Assembly (NCBI GenBank): GCA_016793325.1
Contig: JAEUKI010000003.1
Span: 1 to 64,000 of the forward strand
Origin: Myxococcales bacterium
GTDB lineage: Bacteria > Myxococcota_A > Polyangia > Polyangiales > Ga0077539
Direction: 5' to 3'
DNA length: 64,000 nt
Under the pieces are notes generated by a model, which ran no database searches, was not told the origin of the DNA, and saw only the letters and a list, made by a program, of their open reading frames with translations. This document shows positions 50,803-63,300 of this stretch, in pieces (positions within the stretch are counted from its first letter, which is position 1; each line of letters begins with the position of its first letter). A program made the position numbers and the translations under genes.

Positions 50803-51975
50803 CTATCGCGACGCGGGCGATCGCTCGCAGCGCACGGTCGCGACCGAGAGCGCGCCCTGATCGAGCGCCGTCACCGCGAGCGCCGTGTTCGCGCTGGTGG
50901 CGATCGCGTTGATCGCGCGGGGCATCGCGACCGAGGGGCCGAGCGCGATCGGCCGCTCGAGCGCGCGAAGGACCACGGGGCGGCTCCACTGCGCGATCGA
51001 GTCGACGTGGGGACCGACGGTGAACGCGAGTCCGCGGAGGATGGGGATGGTTGATTGCGTGTGTGAATTTTCATCGAGCGACACGCGGCTCGCCCAGTGG
51101 CTGCGCAACAGGCGCTCTCCGCGGACCTTCATCGCGAACGTCGCGACCGCGCCGCGCGAAACGGACGTGACCGCGACGCGCTCGCAGTGGTCGGGGCAGT
51201 GCGCGGGCTGCACCGAGCGCGACGTGACGGCGCCGCGCTCGACGGAGGCGATCGAGAGCGCTCCGGAGTGTTGGCAGAAGACGGCGCCCGCGCTCGTGGG
51301 GCTGAGGGCGACCAACCCGCAGAGGTCTTCGAGTCCGAGCGCGCCGCTGCGCGGGGCGTGCGCGAAGCGGGCGAGGTCTCGGAGCGACGCGGTCGAAGCG
51401 CTCGTGGCAAACGACAATCGCCGCGGAGAGCGCCAGAGGACCGCGATGGCCGAGCCTTGCGCGTCGACGAGCGGGGGACCGGACGCGGTCGAAGGGCGCG
51501 CGAGCGAGAGCGACTCCGTTGCGAGTTGTTCCGATCGCGAGACGCGCACGACGATGACCGAGGCGGGGCGGGCGATCACCACCGAGGCTCCGTCGTTGTC
51601 CGAGGCGAGGGCGAGCGGGAGCTCCGAGCGTCCTGGGAGCGAGGCGACCTCGAGCGGCGCGACGCTCCAGCGGGTGCGGGTCGGATCGAGGGCTCCGACG
51701 AGGACCCGCGTCCGTGGCCTCCGCGCAAATCGATGCGGCATCACGCGGGCCGAGACCCAGAGCGTCTGGTCGGGCGCGACCGAGAGCGCCAATCGACCGA
51801 GCTCTTCGCCCCTTGCGAGCGCGAGCACGAGCGAGCTCGGCGCCCCCTCGAGCGAGCACCGCGCGCCGTGGGCGACGGTCGGCGCGAGGGCGACCAACGT
51901 CGCCGCGAGCGTGGCGTATGCGAGCGACGGCACAGGCGTGAAGAGCTTGCAGGGTACCGCAGCGCGAGCCTCCAT
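50803..51975 (-). CDS. Exported protein of unknown function between argB and argD
   Basis: ATG 51975 (MEARAAVPCKLFTPVPSLAY) gives 390 residues with a signal peptide ending near VAHGA. The body has regular beta-strand repeats (LGRLALSVAPDQTLWVSAR, ELPLALASDNDGASVVIARP, GSAIAVLWRSPRRLSFAT), suggesting a beta-propeller, with a few cysteine pairs (HCPDHCERV). No family is recognised. It lies antisense between arginine genes and shares only 21 bases of non-coding DNA with argD, so its promoter must overlap the argD coding region. Confidence 0.6.
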   Translation of the reverse strand: MEARAAVPCKLFTPVPSLAYATLAATLVALAPTVAHGARCSLEGAPSSLVLALARGEELGRLALSVAPDQTLWVSARVMPHRFARRPRTRVLVGALDPTRTRWSVAPLEVASLPGRSELPLALASDNDGASVVIARPASVIVVRVSRSEQLATESLSLARPSTASGPPLVDAQGSAIAVLWRSPRRLSFATSASTASLRDLARFAHAPRSGALGLEDLCGLVALSPTSAGAVFCQHSGALSIASVERGAVTSRSVQPAHCPDHCERVAVTSVSRGAVATFAMKVRGERLLRSHWASRVSLDENSHTQSTIPILRGLAFTVGPHVDSIAQWSRPVVLRALERPIALGPSVAMPRAINAIATSANTALAVTALDQGALSVATVRCERSPASR

Positions 51976-51996
51976 CGTGCTATCAACGCACGCGCG

Positions 51997-53226
51997 ATGC
52001 CGAAGTACACCCAAGAGCTGCTCGACGAAGCGAAGAAGCACTTGTTGAAGACCTACAGGCAGCCGGATTTCATCCTGGCCCGCGGGGCCGGATGCCGACT
52101 GTGGGACACCGCGGGGCGCGAATACCTGGATTTGTACGGCGGAATCGCGGTGAGCGCGCTCGGGCATGGCCACCCGGCGCTCGTGGCCGCGATCGCGTCG
52201 CAGGCCGCGCAGCTCATTCACACGGCGAACTACTTCTACAACGAGCCGAACGCGAAGCTGTCCGCCAAGCTCTGCGAGCTCGCGAAGATGGACCGTGTGT
52301 TCTTCACGAACTCGGGCACCGAGGCGATCGAGGGCGCGATCAAGCTCTCGCGTCGGTTTCATCACGCCAAGGGTGACGTGCATCGGCAGGGGCTCGTCGC
52401 GACGTTCAACGCGTTTCACGGGCGGTCGATGGGCGCGGTCTCGCTCACGGGACAGCCGAAGTACTGGGAGGGGTTCGGCGCGCCGATTCCAGGCGTTTCT
52501 CACGTGGCGTACGGCGATCTCGCGGCGATGGAGCGCAGGCTCAACGATCAGACGGCTGCGGTGTTCGTCGAGCCGATCCAAGGCGAGGGCGGCGTCTTGC
52601 CGGCGCCCGCGGGCTACCTCGCGGGGCTGCGCGCGCTGTGCGATCGCGTGGGAGCGCTGCTCGTGTTCGACGAGATTCAAACGGGCATCGCGCGCACGGG
52701 AGCGTTCATGGCGTGGCACCACGACGGCGTGCAGCCGGACCTTTTGTGCTCGGCCAAGGGCATCGCGGGTGGCGTTCCCATGGGCGCGCTGCTCACGACC
52801 GAGAAGTTCGCCGAAGCGCTCCCTGTTGGCGCGCACGGAACGACGTTCGGAGGCAACGCGCTCGCGTCTGCCGCGGCGCTCGCGGTGCTCGAGACGATCG
52901 AGCGCGACGGGCTGATCGCGCACGCGAAGGCCATGGGCGAGCACTTGCTCGGATCGCTGGCGAAGCTCGTCGAAAAGCACCCGTCCGTGGCCGTCGCTGC
53001 TCGAGGACGCGGTCTCTTGTGCGGTCTCGAGCTGGACAAGCAGGTCGATGTGCGCGCAGTGCTCGATGCTCTTCGCGCGCGCGGCGTGCTCGTCTCGTCC
53101 GCCGGGACGTCCGTCGTTCGCTTCGCTCCGCCCTTGATCGTCACGGCGCGGGAGCTCGACGAAGGGACCGCGGCGCTCGACGCCGTGCTCGCAGAGTTCG
53201 CAAGCCAACGAGAGGTGAAATCATGA
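51997..53226 (+). CDS. argD: Acetylornithine aminotransferase (class III)
   Basis: ATG 51997 (MPKYTQELLDEAKKHLLKTY) gives 409 residues. It makes N-acetylornithine from the semialdehyde with PLP and glutamate. Motifs are DLYGGIAVSALGHGHP (about residues 46-61), FFTNSGTEAIEGAIKLSRR, FNAFHGRSMGA, LLVFDEIQTGIARTG and the PLP lysine Lys254 in SAKGIAGG. Related class III enzymes act on ornithine or GABA, but co-location with argF supports ArgD. Its stop overlaps argF (ATGA). Confidence 0.92.
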   Translation: MPKYTQELLDEAKKHLLKTYRQPDFILARGAGCRLWDTAGREYLDLYGGIAVSALGHGHPALVAAIASQAAQLIHTANYFYNEPNAKLSAKLCELAKMDRVFFTNSGTEAIEGAIKLSRRFHHAKGDVHRQGLVATFNAFHGRSMGAVSLTGQPKYWEGFGAPIPGVSHVAYGDLAAMERRLNDQTAAVFVEPIQGEGGVLPAPAGYLAGLRALCDRVGALLVFDEIQTGIARTGAFMAWHHDGVQPDLLCSAKGIAGGVPMGALLTTEKFAEALPVGAHGTTFGGNALASAAALAVLETIERDGLIAHAKAMGEHLLGSLAKLVEKHPSVAVAARGRGLLCGLELDKQVDVRAVLDALRARGVLVSSAGTSVVRFAPPLIVTARELDEGTAALDAVLAEFASQREVKS

Positions 53227-54122
53227 CGGGAAAGCGCGATCTACTGACGCTCGACGACCTGCGCGCGCAGGGCATCCTGGCGGTGCTCGACCGCGCCGAC
53301 GAGCTGAAAGCGCTTCGTCGATCGGGCGAGGCGATGCCCAAGCCGCTCGCGGGCAAGAGCGTCGGGCTCATCTTCGAGAAGCCTTCGACGCGCACGCGCG
53401 TGTCCTTCGAGGTCGCCGTGTTCGAGCTCGGCGCGCACCCCGTCGTGCTCAACGCGCGCGACACCCAGATGGGCCGCGGCGAGCCGATCGAGGACACAGC
53501 ACGAGTTTTGTCTCGATATTTGCACGCGATTGTCATTCGTACGTTCGCCGACGCGGTGCTCGCGAAGCTCGCCAAGCACGCCACTGTGCCCGTGATCAAC
53601 GCCCTCACCGATGGTGGGCACCCATGCCAGGTGCTCGCGGACTTGCAGACCGTTCGCGAGCACAAAGGCACGCTCACAGGCCTTCGCTACGCCTGGATCG
53701 GCGACGGAAATAACGTCGCCAACAGCTGGATCGAGGCCTGCAATTTGCTCGACCTCGAGCTCGTGCTCGCGTGTCCCAAGGGCTACGACCCGACGGCCTC
53801 TGTCGATGGAAAGCGCGTGCGCGTCGTGCGCGACCCTCGCGAGGCGATGGCGGGCGCGGACGTCGTGATCACGGACGTGTGGGCGAGCATGGGTCAGGAG
53901 GCCGAGTCCAACACGCGAAAAGAGGCCTTCGCGGGCTTCATCGTCGAGCCAGGCGCGATGCGCGCCGCGAACAAGGGCGCGATCGTGCTGCACTGCCTGC
54001 CGGCCCATCGCGGGGAAGAAATCGACGGCGTGTACCTCGACGGCGCTGGCGCGGTCGTCTGGGACGAGGCCGAAAACCGACTGCACACCCAAAAAGCGCT
54101 GCTCGAATACCTGGTGCGATGA
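53223..54122 (+). CDS. argF: Ornithine carbamoyltransferase
   Basis: 299 residues from ATG 53223, overlapping the argD stop by four bases. It forms citrulline from ornithine and carbamoyl phosphate. The carbamoyl-phosphate site is EKPSTRTRVSFE (STRTR at 55-59), with DTQMGRGEPIEDTARVLSRY, ALTDGGHPCQVLADL and the ornithine-binding HCLPAHRGEEI (HCLP at 257-260). The length is slightly short but all motifs are intact. Confidence 0.95.
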   Translation: MTGKRDLLTLDDLRAQGILAVLDRADELKALRRSGEAMPKPLAGKSVGLIFEKPSTRTRVSFEVAVFELGAHPVVLNARDTQMGRGEPIEDTARVLSRYLHAIVIRTFADAVLAKLAKHATVPVINALTDGGHPCQVLADLQTVREHKGTLTGLRYAWIGDGNNVANSWIEACNLLDLELVLACPKGYDPTASVDGKRVRVVRDPREAMAGADVVITDVWASMGQEAESNTRKEAFAGFIVEPGAMRAANKGAIVLHCLPAHRGEEIDGVYLDGAGAVVWDEAENRLHTQKALLEYLVR

Positions 54123-54198
54123 CAGGTCGTGTGAGGGGTGGTTGGGGCGGTTGGGGGGCGACGGACGACGCGCTGTTCTGCTAGGTTGCGTGTTGCGC

Positions 54199-55512
54199 AT
54201 GGCAGACGCCGGGCACAACGCAGCGGACCTCACGGCGACCGAGCGCGCGGACATCGATGGGATGTCCATGCTGCTCGAAGGGGGCACGCTCTACGAGCTG
54301 TTGAAAGTGCCGGACGACGCGGATCGACGCAGCGTTCGAGACGCGTACTTTCGGCTCTCGAAGCAGTTTCACCCCGACGCGTTCTACGGGCGAAATCTCG
54401 GGCCGTATCGCGAGCGACTCGACACGATCTTCCGCGCGTTGACGAGCGCGTACGACGTGTTGTCCAACAAGACCCAGCGGGCGGAGTACGATCGATCGAT
54501 CGGCCTCGATCCTTCGCGACCGCTCGTCGCCACGGCGCCCGTGGCAGAGAGCGCGCCGACGACCGCGCCGAGCGCTCCGCTGCGAACACAGAGCGGGACG
54601 CAGCCGGCGGTGGTTGTTCCGCCCGCGGTCGCGCCGAGCGCGCGGGACGCGAGCACGCAATCGCGCGCGATTGTTCCGCCGCAGCCTGCGCAGCGCGCGG
54701 CGACTGATCCTCCCGCGCGCCCCGCGGGCGCGACGGAGCCGACCAAGCCGTTGCAGCCGTTGCAGCCGCCGCCCGCAGCGCGCCCGATGCAATCGGTCGC
54801 GCCGCCGAGCGCCACGAGCGTCTCGCGCCCCGCGATGCCAGCGCCGACCGAAGAGCAACAACGCGCAGCGCGCGAGGCGCTCGCGCGAAAGCTCGCAGGC
54901 AACCGATCGCTCTCGCAGTCCGCGATGCCCGCGGTTCAGCCGCCGGTCAGCGCGGGCGCTTCATTGCAATCGCAGTTCGCCAATCGCACGGACATCGCGC
55001 AGCGGCAGAAGGTCGACGCCCTTCGCGCGTCGGTGCGCGAGCTCGTCGCGAAGGGAGACTTCGTGGGCGCGTCGAACACGATGCAAATCCTCCGCGCGCT
55101 CGTCCCCGACGACAAATCGATCGAGCAAGAGGCGCTCGAGGTCCAGCGACAGCTCCTGTTGCAGCTCGCGCCGAAGAACACCGAAGCGGCGCGGGAGGCC
55201 GAGCGAACGCGGCACTACGCGAACGCCGCGGCGCTGTGGAGCAAGGTGGCGGCCGTCAAGCCAGAAGATTTCGAGCCTAATTTCAGGCTCGGTCGGTGCC
55301 TGCTCGCCGACGGCAAAGAGCTCGCCCGCGCTGCCGAATACGCTCGAAAGGCGATTTCGATCGCTCCGCGCCGCGTCGACGCGTACGTCCTGCTCGCGGA
55401 GATCTTCGAGGCTGCGGGAAAGCCTGCGAGCGCGAAGGCTGCCGCAGAACAAGCCGCGAAGCTGGACCCGACCGCGTTGGCTGTGAAAGACTTGCTCGCT
55501 CGCCTACGCTGA
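54199..55512 (+). CDS. J-domain protein with TPR-like C-terminus
   Basis: ATG 54199 (MADAGHNAADLTATERADID) gives 437 residues. The J-domain spans about 30-100, with the HPD triad at residues 58-60 (QFHPDAFYG). An Ala/Pro/Gln-rich linker covers about 110-235. The C-terminal third has TPR-like helices (YANAAALWSKVAAVKPEDFEPNF, RAAEYARKAISIAPRRVDAY, ASAKAAAEQAAKLDP). It lacks the zinc-finger and client-binding domains of DnaJ, so it is a type III J-protein, probably the dedicated partner of the Hsp70 encoded 108 bases downstream. Confidence 0.85.
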   Translation: MADAGHNAADLTATERADIDGMSMLLEGGTLYELLKVPDDADRRSVRDAYFRLSKQFHPDAFYGRNLGPYRERLDTIFRALTSAYDVLSNKTQRAEYDRSIGLDPSRPLVATAPVAESAPTTAPSAPLRTQSGTQPAVVVPPAVAPSARDASTQSRAIVPPQPAQRAATDPPARPAGATEPTKPLQPLQPPPAARPMQSVAPPSATSVSRPAMPAPTEEQQRAAREALARKLAGNRSLSQSAMPAVQPPVSAGASLQSQFANRTDIAQRQKVDALRASVRELVAKGDFVGASNTMQILRALVPDDKSIEQEALEVQRQLLLQLAPKNTEAAREAERTRHYANAAALWSKVAAVKPEDFEPNFRLGRCLLADGKELARAAEYARKAISIAPRRVDAYVLLAEIFEAAGKPASAKAAAEQAAKLDPTALAVKDLLARLR

Positions 55513-55620
55513 GCCGCTCGCAACGCGAGTGTGAATCTGCCACCGTCATCGAGCCGCGAACACGCGGATTCAATGCGAGCCTCGCTCGAGGCCAGTGGCG
55601 CGAGGAGCGCCGAGTCAACG

Positions 55621-57444
<1,824 letters not shown>

Positions 57445-57507
57445 ACCGCGAGTGAAATTCGGATATGCTGGGACCGATCATCCGGATCACTCGAATCCAC
57501 CCTCGAC

Positions 57508-58551
57508 ATGAGCGCCAAACGAGATTCGAAACAGATGCACGCAGTGAGGCCCGAGACGGCTGAACCGCAGCGGACTGTGCCGAACACCGATGAGCGCGCT
57601 GCGTTGAAAACGAGCGGGGATTTTCCGACGGACGCGCTGTTCGGGCCCACGCCGTCGACCGCGCCGTCGAAGCCGAAGAAGTCCATGTCGCTGGGGACGA
57701 TGCGGCGCGTGCTCGTTCCGCTCGCGCCGCCGCCGCCGCCGGTCGTGGCGCAGGGCAGCTCGGACGACTTCGGCATCGACATGGATCTCGATTTCGCGAT
57801 GCCGATCGAGCAGTCGATCCCGCCGGCGCCCGCGGCGGATTCCGAGCTCGACGACGCTGCGCGCACGAGCGGCGTCGAGTCCGCCGGGCCCTCAGTCGGA
57901 AGCTCACACCTCAAGCCCATCGAGCCCATGCTCGACGAGGGCTTCGAGTTCGCGGACCAAACCGAAGTGTGGGGCGCCTCGGACCTCGACTTCGCGTCGA
58001 CACACGACGCGATCGAGATCGATCCGTTGCCCGAGCCCGAGGCGATGCTCGAGGCAGAGCTCCCGCTCCCACCCCCGGTGCGCGTGCCGACCTACGCGCC
58101 CGCGGAGCCGCGTTCGGTCACCCAGCGACCGAGCGTCGACGTCAACGCGCGGAGGCTCGAGCGCGCCGAACGCGTGCGCGCGCTCATCGCGGAAGGCGCG
58201 TACGGAGACGCGCTCGACCTCATCGAGCTGCTGCGCGCCTCGGCAAACGACGGGCTCGCCGAGCAGCTCGATCGAGAGTGCTCGCTCGCGCAGCAAGCGC
58301 AGCTCCAAGCGACGCCCGAGCCCGAGGCGATCGACTACGAAGAGGCGCTCGGCGGGCTCGGCGCGACGCTCTCGGTCGTCGCGCAGTCCGCCGTCATTCG
58401 CACGATGGACCTCGACCACCGCGCGGGCTACCTGCTCTCGCTCATCGACGGCGTCTCGACGGTCGAAGACATCATCGACGTCGCCAGCATGCCTCGTGAG
58501 CAGACGCTGGCGCTCCTCGTGGACCTCAAGCAGCGCGGCCTCGTTGGCTGA
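57508..58551 (+). CDS. Acidic, proline-rich cytosolic protein with a helical C-terminal domain
   Basis: 347 residues from ATG 57508. The first 200 are low-complexity and acidic or Pro-rich (LAPPPPPVVAQ, DDFGIDMDLDF, PLPEPEAMLEAELPLPPPV). Residues about 215-250 contain a TPR-like helix pair (ERVRALIAEGAYGDALDLIELLR). The last 45 residues (DHRAGYLLSLIDGVSTVEDI...VDLKQRGLVG) resemble the winged-helix-like C-terminal module found in many myxobacterial signalling proteins. No enzymatic motif is seen. It follows the Hsp70 gene by 63 bases, so it may be a client or partner. Confidence 0.68.
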   Translation: MSAKRDSKQMHAVRPETAEPQRTVPNTDERAALKTSGDFPTDALFGPTPSTAPSKPKKSMSLGTMRRVLVPLAPPPPPVVAQGSSDDFGIDMDLDFAMPIEQSIPPAPAADSELDDAARTSGVESAGPSVGSSHLKPIEPMLDEGFEFADQTEVWGASDLDFASTHDAIEIDPLPEPEAMLEAELPLPPPVRVPTYAPAEPRSVTQRPSVDVNARRLERAERVRALIAEGAYGDALDLIELLRASANDGLAEQLDRECSLAQQAQLQATPEPEAIDYEEALGGLGATLSVVAQSAVIRTMDLDHRAGYLLSLIDGVSTVEDIIDVASMPREQTLALLVDLKQRGLVG

Positions 58552-58576
58552 AGGACCGCCGCCGAAGGCTCGCACG

Positions 58577-59449
58577 ATGGCTGACCGATCCGCGCTCGAC
58601 GCGCGCGAAGCGCAGCTGCTCGAGGCGCTCGCGGTCGCCGTGCTCGTCGTCGACGCCCGCGGCGAGATCGTGTTCACAAATCATGGCGCCCGGACGATGC
58701 TCGCTCCGTCGACGAAGGAGCCCGCGCCCCGGTCCCTCGACGAGATCGCCGACGGAGCCGACGACGCGCACCCGCTCTCGCTCGCGTCGATCTGGGCCGT
58801 GCTCGGCGGCCGTCGCGGCGCGACCGACGTCGCGTGCTCCATCCGCGCGGGGGGACGCTCGCTCTCCGTCGAGGTCTCGGTCTCTCGTTGGGTGCGCGAA
58901 CCGGGCGCGCTCGTGCTCGTGTGCATCCGCGACGCGAGCGAGCGACGCGCGGTCGAAGCGCGCCTCCGCCACGCGAGCACGCACGACGCGCTCACCGGGT
59001 GCTTCAATCGCGCGTACATCGAAGAGCGGAGGGCGTCGCTCGACGCGGAAGACCGCGGGTACTGCGCGCTGATCGCCGACGTCGACGGGCTCAAGTCGGT
59101 CAACGATCGGCTCGGTCACGAGGCGGGCGACGCGCTGATCGTCGCCGCGGCCGCCGCGATGAACGCCGCTGCGGCCGAGGGCGACATCGTCGCGCGTCTC
59201 GGCGGGGACGAGTTTGTTCTCATCGTGCTCGGCGGTGACCAAGAGGCGCTCGCGCGCGCAGCCGCGTCGATCCGTCGCGCGGCGAGCGACGCGGTCGTGG
59301 ACGAAGGCGCCCCGCGGCTCGCGCTTTCTGTGGGCGGCGCTGTGCGACGCGGTCGTGAGCCGCTCGCCGCGGTGATGAAGCGCGCCGATCAGCGGATGTA
59401 CGCGGACAAAGGCGCGCGTCGCCGCGCTACCAGCGCATCCCAAACGTGA
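58577..59449 (+). CDS. PAS-GGDEF diguanylate cyclase
   Basis: ATG 58577 (MADRSALDAREAQLLEALAV) gives 290 residues. A PAS-like sensor spans about 10-125 (AVAVLVVDARGEIVFTNHGAR). The GGDEF domain starts at STHDALTGCFNRAYIEE and has an intact active site, RLGGDEFV (GGDEF at 209-213), so c-di-GMP synthesis is expected. The inhibitory I-site RxxD is absent (AEGD at 200-203), so product feedback through it is not expected. No membrane segment is seen. It starts 25 bases after the preceding gene and its end overlaps the convergent gene by 23 bases. Confidence 0.88.
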   Translation: MADRSALDAREAQLLEALAVAVLVVDARGEIVFTNHGARTMLAPSTKEPAPRSLDEIADGADDAHPLSLASIWAVLGGRRGATDVACSIRAGGRSLSVEVSVSRWVREPGALVLVCIRDASERRAVEARLRHASTHDALTGCFNRAYIEERRASLDAEDRGYCALIADVDGLKSVNDRLGHEAGDALIVAAAAAMNAAAAEGDIVARLGGDEFVLIVLGGDQEALARAAASIRRAASDAVVDEGAPRLALSVGGAVRRGREPLAAVMKRADQRMYADKGARRRATSASQT

Positions 59450-60311
59450 GCGCCCCGCGCGCGAGCTGGCGCTCGAGGCCGAACAGCGGCGCCATCGCGG
59501 ACAGATCGATGAACGCGACGCGCGCGAAGTGACCGCGGAGCGCGAGCCTCGGAGCGAAGTACTCGAAGCCGTCGAGCCCGCCGCGGACCTCGACGCCGAG
59601 GCCCACTTCGAAGGGCTGCGCTGGGTGCCACAGCGCGTCGAGCGTCGCGCGCGGCGTGAAGGTCATCAGGGTGTTCGCGGCGGACACGGTCGCGGTCACG
59701 GGTAGCGAGATCGCTCCGTGGAGCGAGATCTTTCGGTGCGGCGTCCACACCATGGCGAGGCCTGGCTCCGCGCCGATTCGCGCGGCGTACCGCAGGCTCG
59801 TCTCGGTGGGCAGCAGCACGCGCGCGAAGAGCGAGACCGAGGCGATCTCGTCCTCGGCGACGATGTGATTCACGGTGATGGTCGCGGCGCCGAGGTCGAT
59901 GGGCGCAGTCACGACGGATGCGTTGATGACGGTGCGAAAGCGCACGGCGTCGAGCGAGAGCTCGAGCCAGCTGTCTTCGGCGATCCCGATGGCGCCTGCG
60001 AGGTGCGCCTCTGCGTCGATCGCGCCGTAGAACGACGATGTCGCGAGGAGCAGCCCCATTTGACCGCCGACCGAGAAGCCCTGAAAGCGGCACGCGCTCG
60101 GGGAGGAGCCGAGCGAGCCGAGCGCTGGGGCGCCGGGAATTCCCAAGGCGATCGCGATGGGCGCGCGCGGCGCGGCGCGCGGTCGTCTGCACGGGTGCGG
60201 CGGCTCGCCGCCTCGGAGGGGGCCCGAGAGCATGATTTCTTGTGCGCGCGCCCCGGGCGCGATGGTGAGCGCGGCGAGCGCGATCGCGATCGACAGTGAA
60301 CGGCGGTTCAT
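59427..60311 (-). CDS. Exported beta-barrel-like protein
   Basis: 294 residues from ATG 60311 with a signal peptide (MNRRSLSIAIALAALTIAPG). After a short Pro/Arg-rich part the sequence alternates polar and hydrophobic residues in strands (GLLLATSSFYGAIDAEAHLAG, WLELSLDAVRFRTVINASVV, ASVSLFARVLLPTETSLRYAAR). It ends in an aromatic residue (FGMRW), a common outer-membrane barrel signature. Its ATG overlaps the stop of the PHP-domain lipoprotein gene, so the two are coupled. Confidence 0.7.
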   Translation of the reverse strand: MNRRSLSIAIALAALTIAPGARAQEIMLSGPLRGGEPPHPCRRPRAAPRAPIAIALGIPGAPALGSLGSSPSACRFQGFSVGGQMGLLLATSSFYGAIDAEAHLAGAIGIAEDSWLELSLDAVRFRTVINASVVTAPIDLGAATITVNHIVAEDEIASVSLFARVLLPTETSLRYAARIGAEPGLAMVWTPHRKISLHGAISLPVTATVSAANTLMTFTPRATLDALWHPAQPFEVGLGVEVRGGLDGFEYFAPRLALRGHFARVAFIDLSAMAPLFGLERQLARGALTFGMRW

Positions 60312-63300
60312 CGGTTCGGCGCCTCCCAGCTTCCGCCGTTGGCGTCGACGACGAACGGGTTGGTGAAGCCCCACGCCCACATGCCCGGGACGATCACGTT
60401 GCTGTGAAATCGCGGGTCTTCTGCGCGGGGCGCTGGGGGGTGCTCCTCGGCTGCGACGCCGTCGCCGTTGAAGTCTGCGCGGTCGAGGAGCCCGTCGTTG
60501 TCGCTGTCGACGACGGTTGGCAAACGCAACCCTGCTTCGACGATGATCCACGCGTCGGCGTCGACGCCGAGCTCTGCGAGCGAAAACTCCCCCGTGTACC
60601 GATCGATGCCTGCGGTGCCGAAGGGGTCTTGGGGGCGGGAGATTCCCTCGGTGATCGAGCGGACGATGCGTCCGTTGACGACGATGCGGACCTCTTCGAC
60701 AGGGATCCACGGCGCGGCGCGGACGGCGATGCGCAGGCGCGCGTTCGGCGTGATGGCGACGGGCGTGCGCACCGAGGGGCCCACGGCGCTCTCGAACGCG
60801 CCGGTTGGCGCGAGCTGCGCGTCGATGAACGGGCCGTTGGTCCCGACCATGCTGCCTTCGCGGACGAGCGCGTTGAAGGTCGTGAAGTTGTATCGACTGC
60901 GGTGCGCGCCGAGCACGATGTTGCGGGGAAATCCCATGGGTTCGACGGCGAGCGAGTGCGTGTCGCTGTCCGCGGTTCCTGCGCGGAGGTGCCCCGCGTT
61001 GAGCAGCCCGTGCCAACCCTGGCGGTGTCGGAGGTTCTCGAGGAGCTCGTTGCCCTGCATGGTCTCGATGGTGTCGAAGTCGACGTTGCGATTTCCGTCA
61101 GCGCCGCCGGGGCGATAGACGAGCAGCGAGGCTGGGTTGCTCGCCTCGAACTCGCGCGGGACGGGCTGGGTCGGGTTCCACCGGATGGTGCGGAAGTAGC
61201 CTTCGTCGCGGCCGATCTTCGAGCCCGCGTACGGGTGATTGAGCTGAATGACCCCTGTGCGTTCGCGCATCACGCCGACCCCGCGATCGACGATGGGACG
61301 CAAGAGATCGAAGAGCTCTCCGGGCTGCGCGAGCTCGTCCCACGGCGCTCCGTTGCGCGGCAGCGAGTCGTCGAACGGAATCGGCCACGCGTTGAAGTGC
61401 CCCACGGTGCGCGGGAGCGACGCGCCAGGAATGCGTTGGCTCGGGATGAGCGGGGTCATCTCGACGCCCGGCTGCACGAACACGCGCTGCGTCGCGCCGA
61501 GCGCCACGAGCGCGCTCGCGTAGCTCGTCGTGACGTCGTGATCCGTGGCGGCGATCACGTCGACGTCGTTGACGAGGAAGCTCAGGACGCGATCGAGCTC
61601 GGGAAACGACGTGTCGAAGCTGCGGCCGCTGTGGACATGAAAATCCGCGGTCATGCTCTGCGTCGGAAACACGCTGAGCTGCGACAACGAGAGCGACACG
61701 GTTTGCGTCGCGCCCTCGGTGACCGTGACCATCGTTCGCGCGATCGTTCGCGACGGGCCGCCGTGCGCGTAGACCCAGTACGTCCCGTTGGGCGCGAAGA
61801 ACTCGACGGTGCTTCCCTGGCGAACGAGCACGCGATTGCACCCTGGCGAACCGCCGTGGGTGGGCCCGAGGTACGGCGCGCACCGCTCGCTGTCGAAGAA
61901 CCCGTACACGCTCCCGCGCACCGAGCTCGCCGTCGCCGGATCGACAGGGACGAGCACGAGCTCGGCGTCTTGTCCTCGCACGCCTTCGCCGGTGATCGTG
62001 ACGCTCGCGCGGATCGCTCCGAGCGGCGGCGGTCTGTGCGGCGGGAGCTGGACCGTCGCGCCGTCCATCGTCGGCGTCTCGAACGAGACGGGCTCTCCAA
62101 ACGGTCGACCGAGCCGCCACCACTGCATGTGATAGCGACGCCCGGCGGGGAGCGACACACGAAATGCCCCTGTTGCGTCGGGCACCGCTTCGGACCACAC
62201 CGTGATTTCGCGGGGCGAATTGCTGCCATCGGGCGCGGGCTCGTAGAACACGGCGCTCGCCGCGCGCTCGTCCCCGAGCCCTCGAGGGAGCTCGATCGTC
62301 CCGCGCACCGACACGATGGGCTCGCCGAACAACTGGCGCCTCGCGGCCATCACGTGCTCGAGCGCGCCGAGGCCCGCGCCGCGACTCGCGACGATCATGC
62401 GCTCGAACACGAGTCCATCACCGGGCGCGACGTAGCTGCGAGGCAACCCCATCGCGACGATGGTCGGATCGACGACGCCGTCGAGCAGCGGCTCTGTGCA
62501 CGAGAACGTCGCGTACGAAGTGTCTTCACCGGCGTGCGACGACGCTGCCATGTACGGCGTTCGCACGAGCGAGGCGTCGAGGTTGGTGAGCTGGAGCTCG
62601 GGGTGCTCGAAGCCGAGACCGCGTCCTTGCACGAAGGGCGTCTGCGATCGGTCGCCGAGAAACCAAGCGTCCGAGAGGTAGCTCGACCACGCGACGCGCC
62701 CGCCGTTGTAGAGCTCTGTGCGAACGCGAACGCCAGGATCGCAGGGGCGAAGCTCGTAGCGCGTGGTCACGAGGACGCGTCCGTCTCCACCCGTGGACAC
62801 GTCGAGAAACCCCCGCGCGATGACGACGGCGGTGTCGTCTTCTTGTCGGCTCTCGATCGCCGTGTAGTGCAGCGCGTCGCGCGGAACGATCCCAGTGATC
62901 TGGTAGATCTGGTTCAGGTGGTCTGTTCCGCCGCTGGGGCTGACATCAATGATGGTCCCGCCGCTCGGCGCGAGGTGGTGCGTGTGCGTCTCTCGATTGT
63001 GTGCGACGCGCTGCGCGGTCGTCGCGTTCAGCGCGAGCGCTGGAGACACATCGTCGATCACGATCGTGACGTTGTCGTTGGCGAGCACCCAATCGCCGAC
63101 GGACGCGAGCGCGTCGAGCCCCGCGGGGCGCTGCGTGCGCGTTGTGATGCGCGAGACGCGCGCGGGGCCGTTGCCGCTGCACGCGAAGCGCACCGCGCGG
63201 CACGCGGGCGGCGGAACGCATTGCAACGACGTCGATCCGAGGCAGCCGGGGTCTCGCGCCGGGCCACACTGCGCGAGCGCGACGGCGATCAGCGATACGA

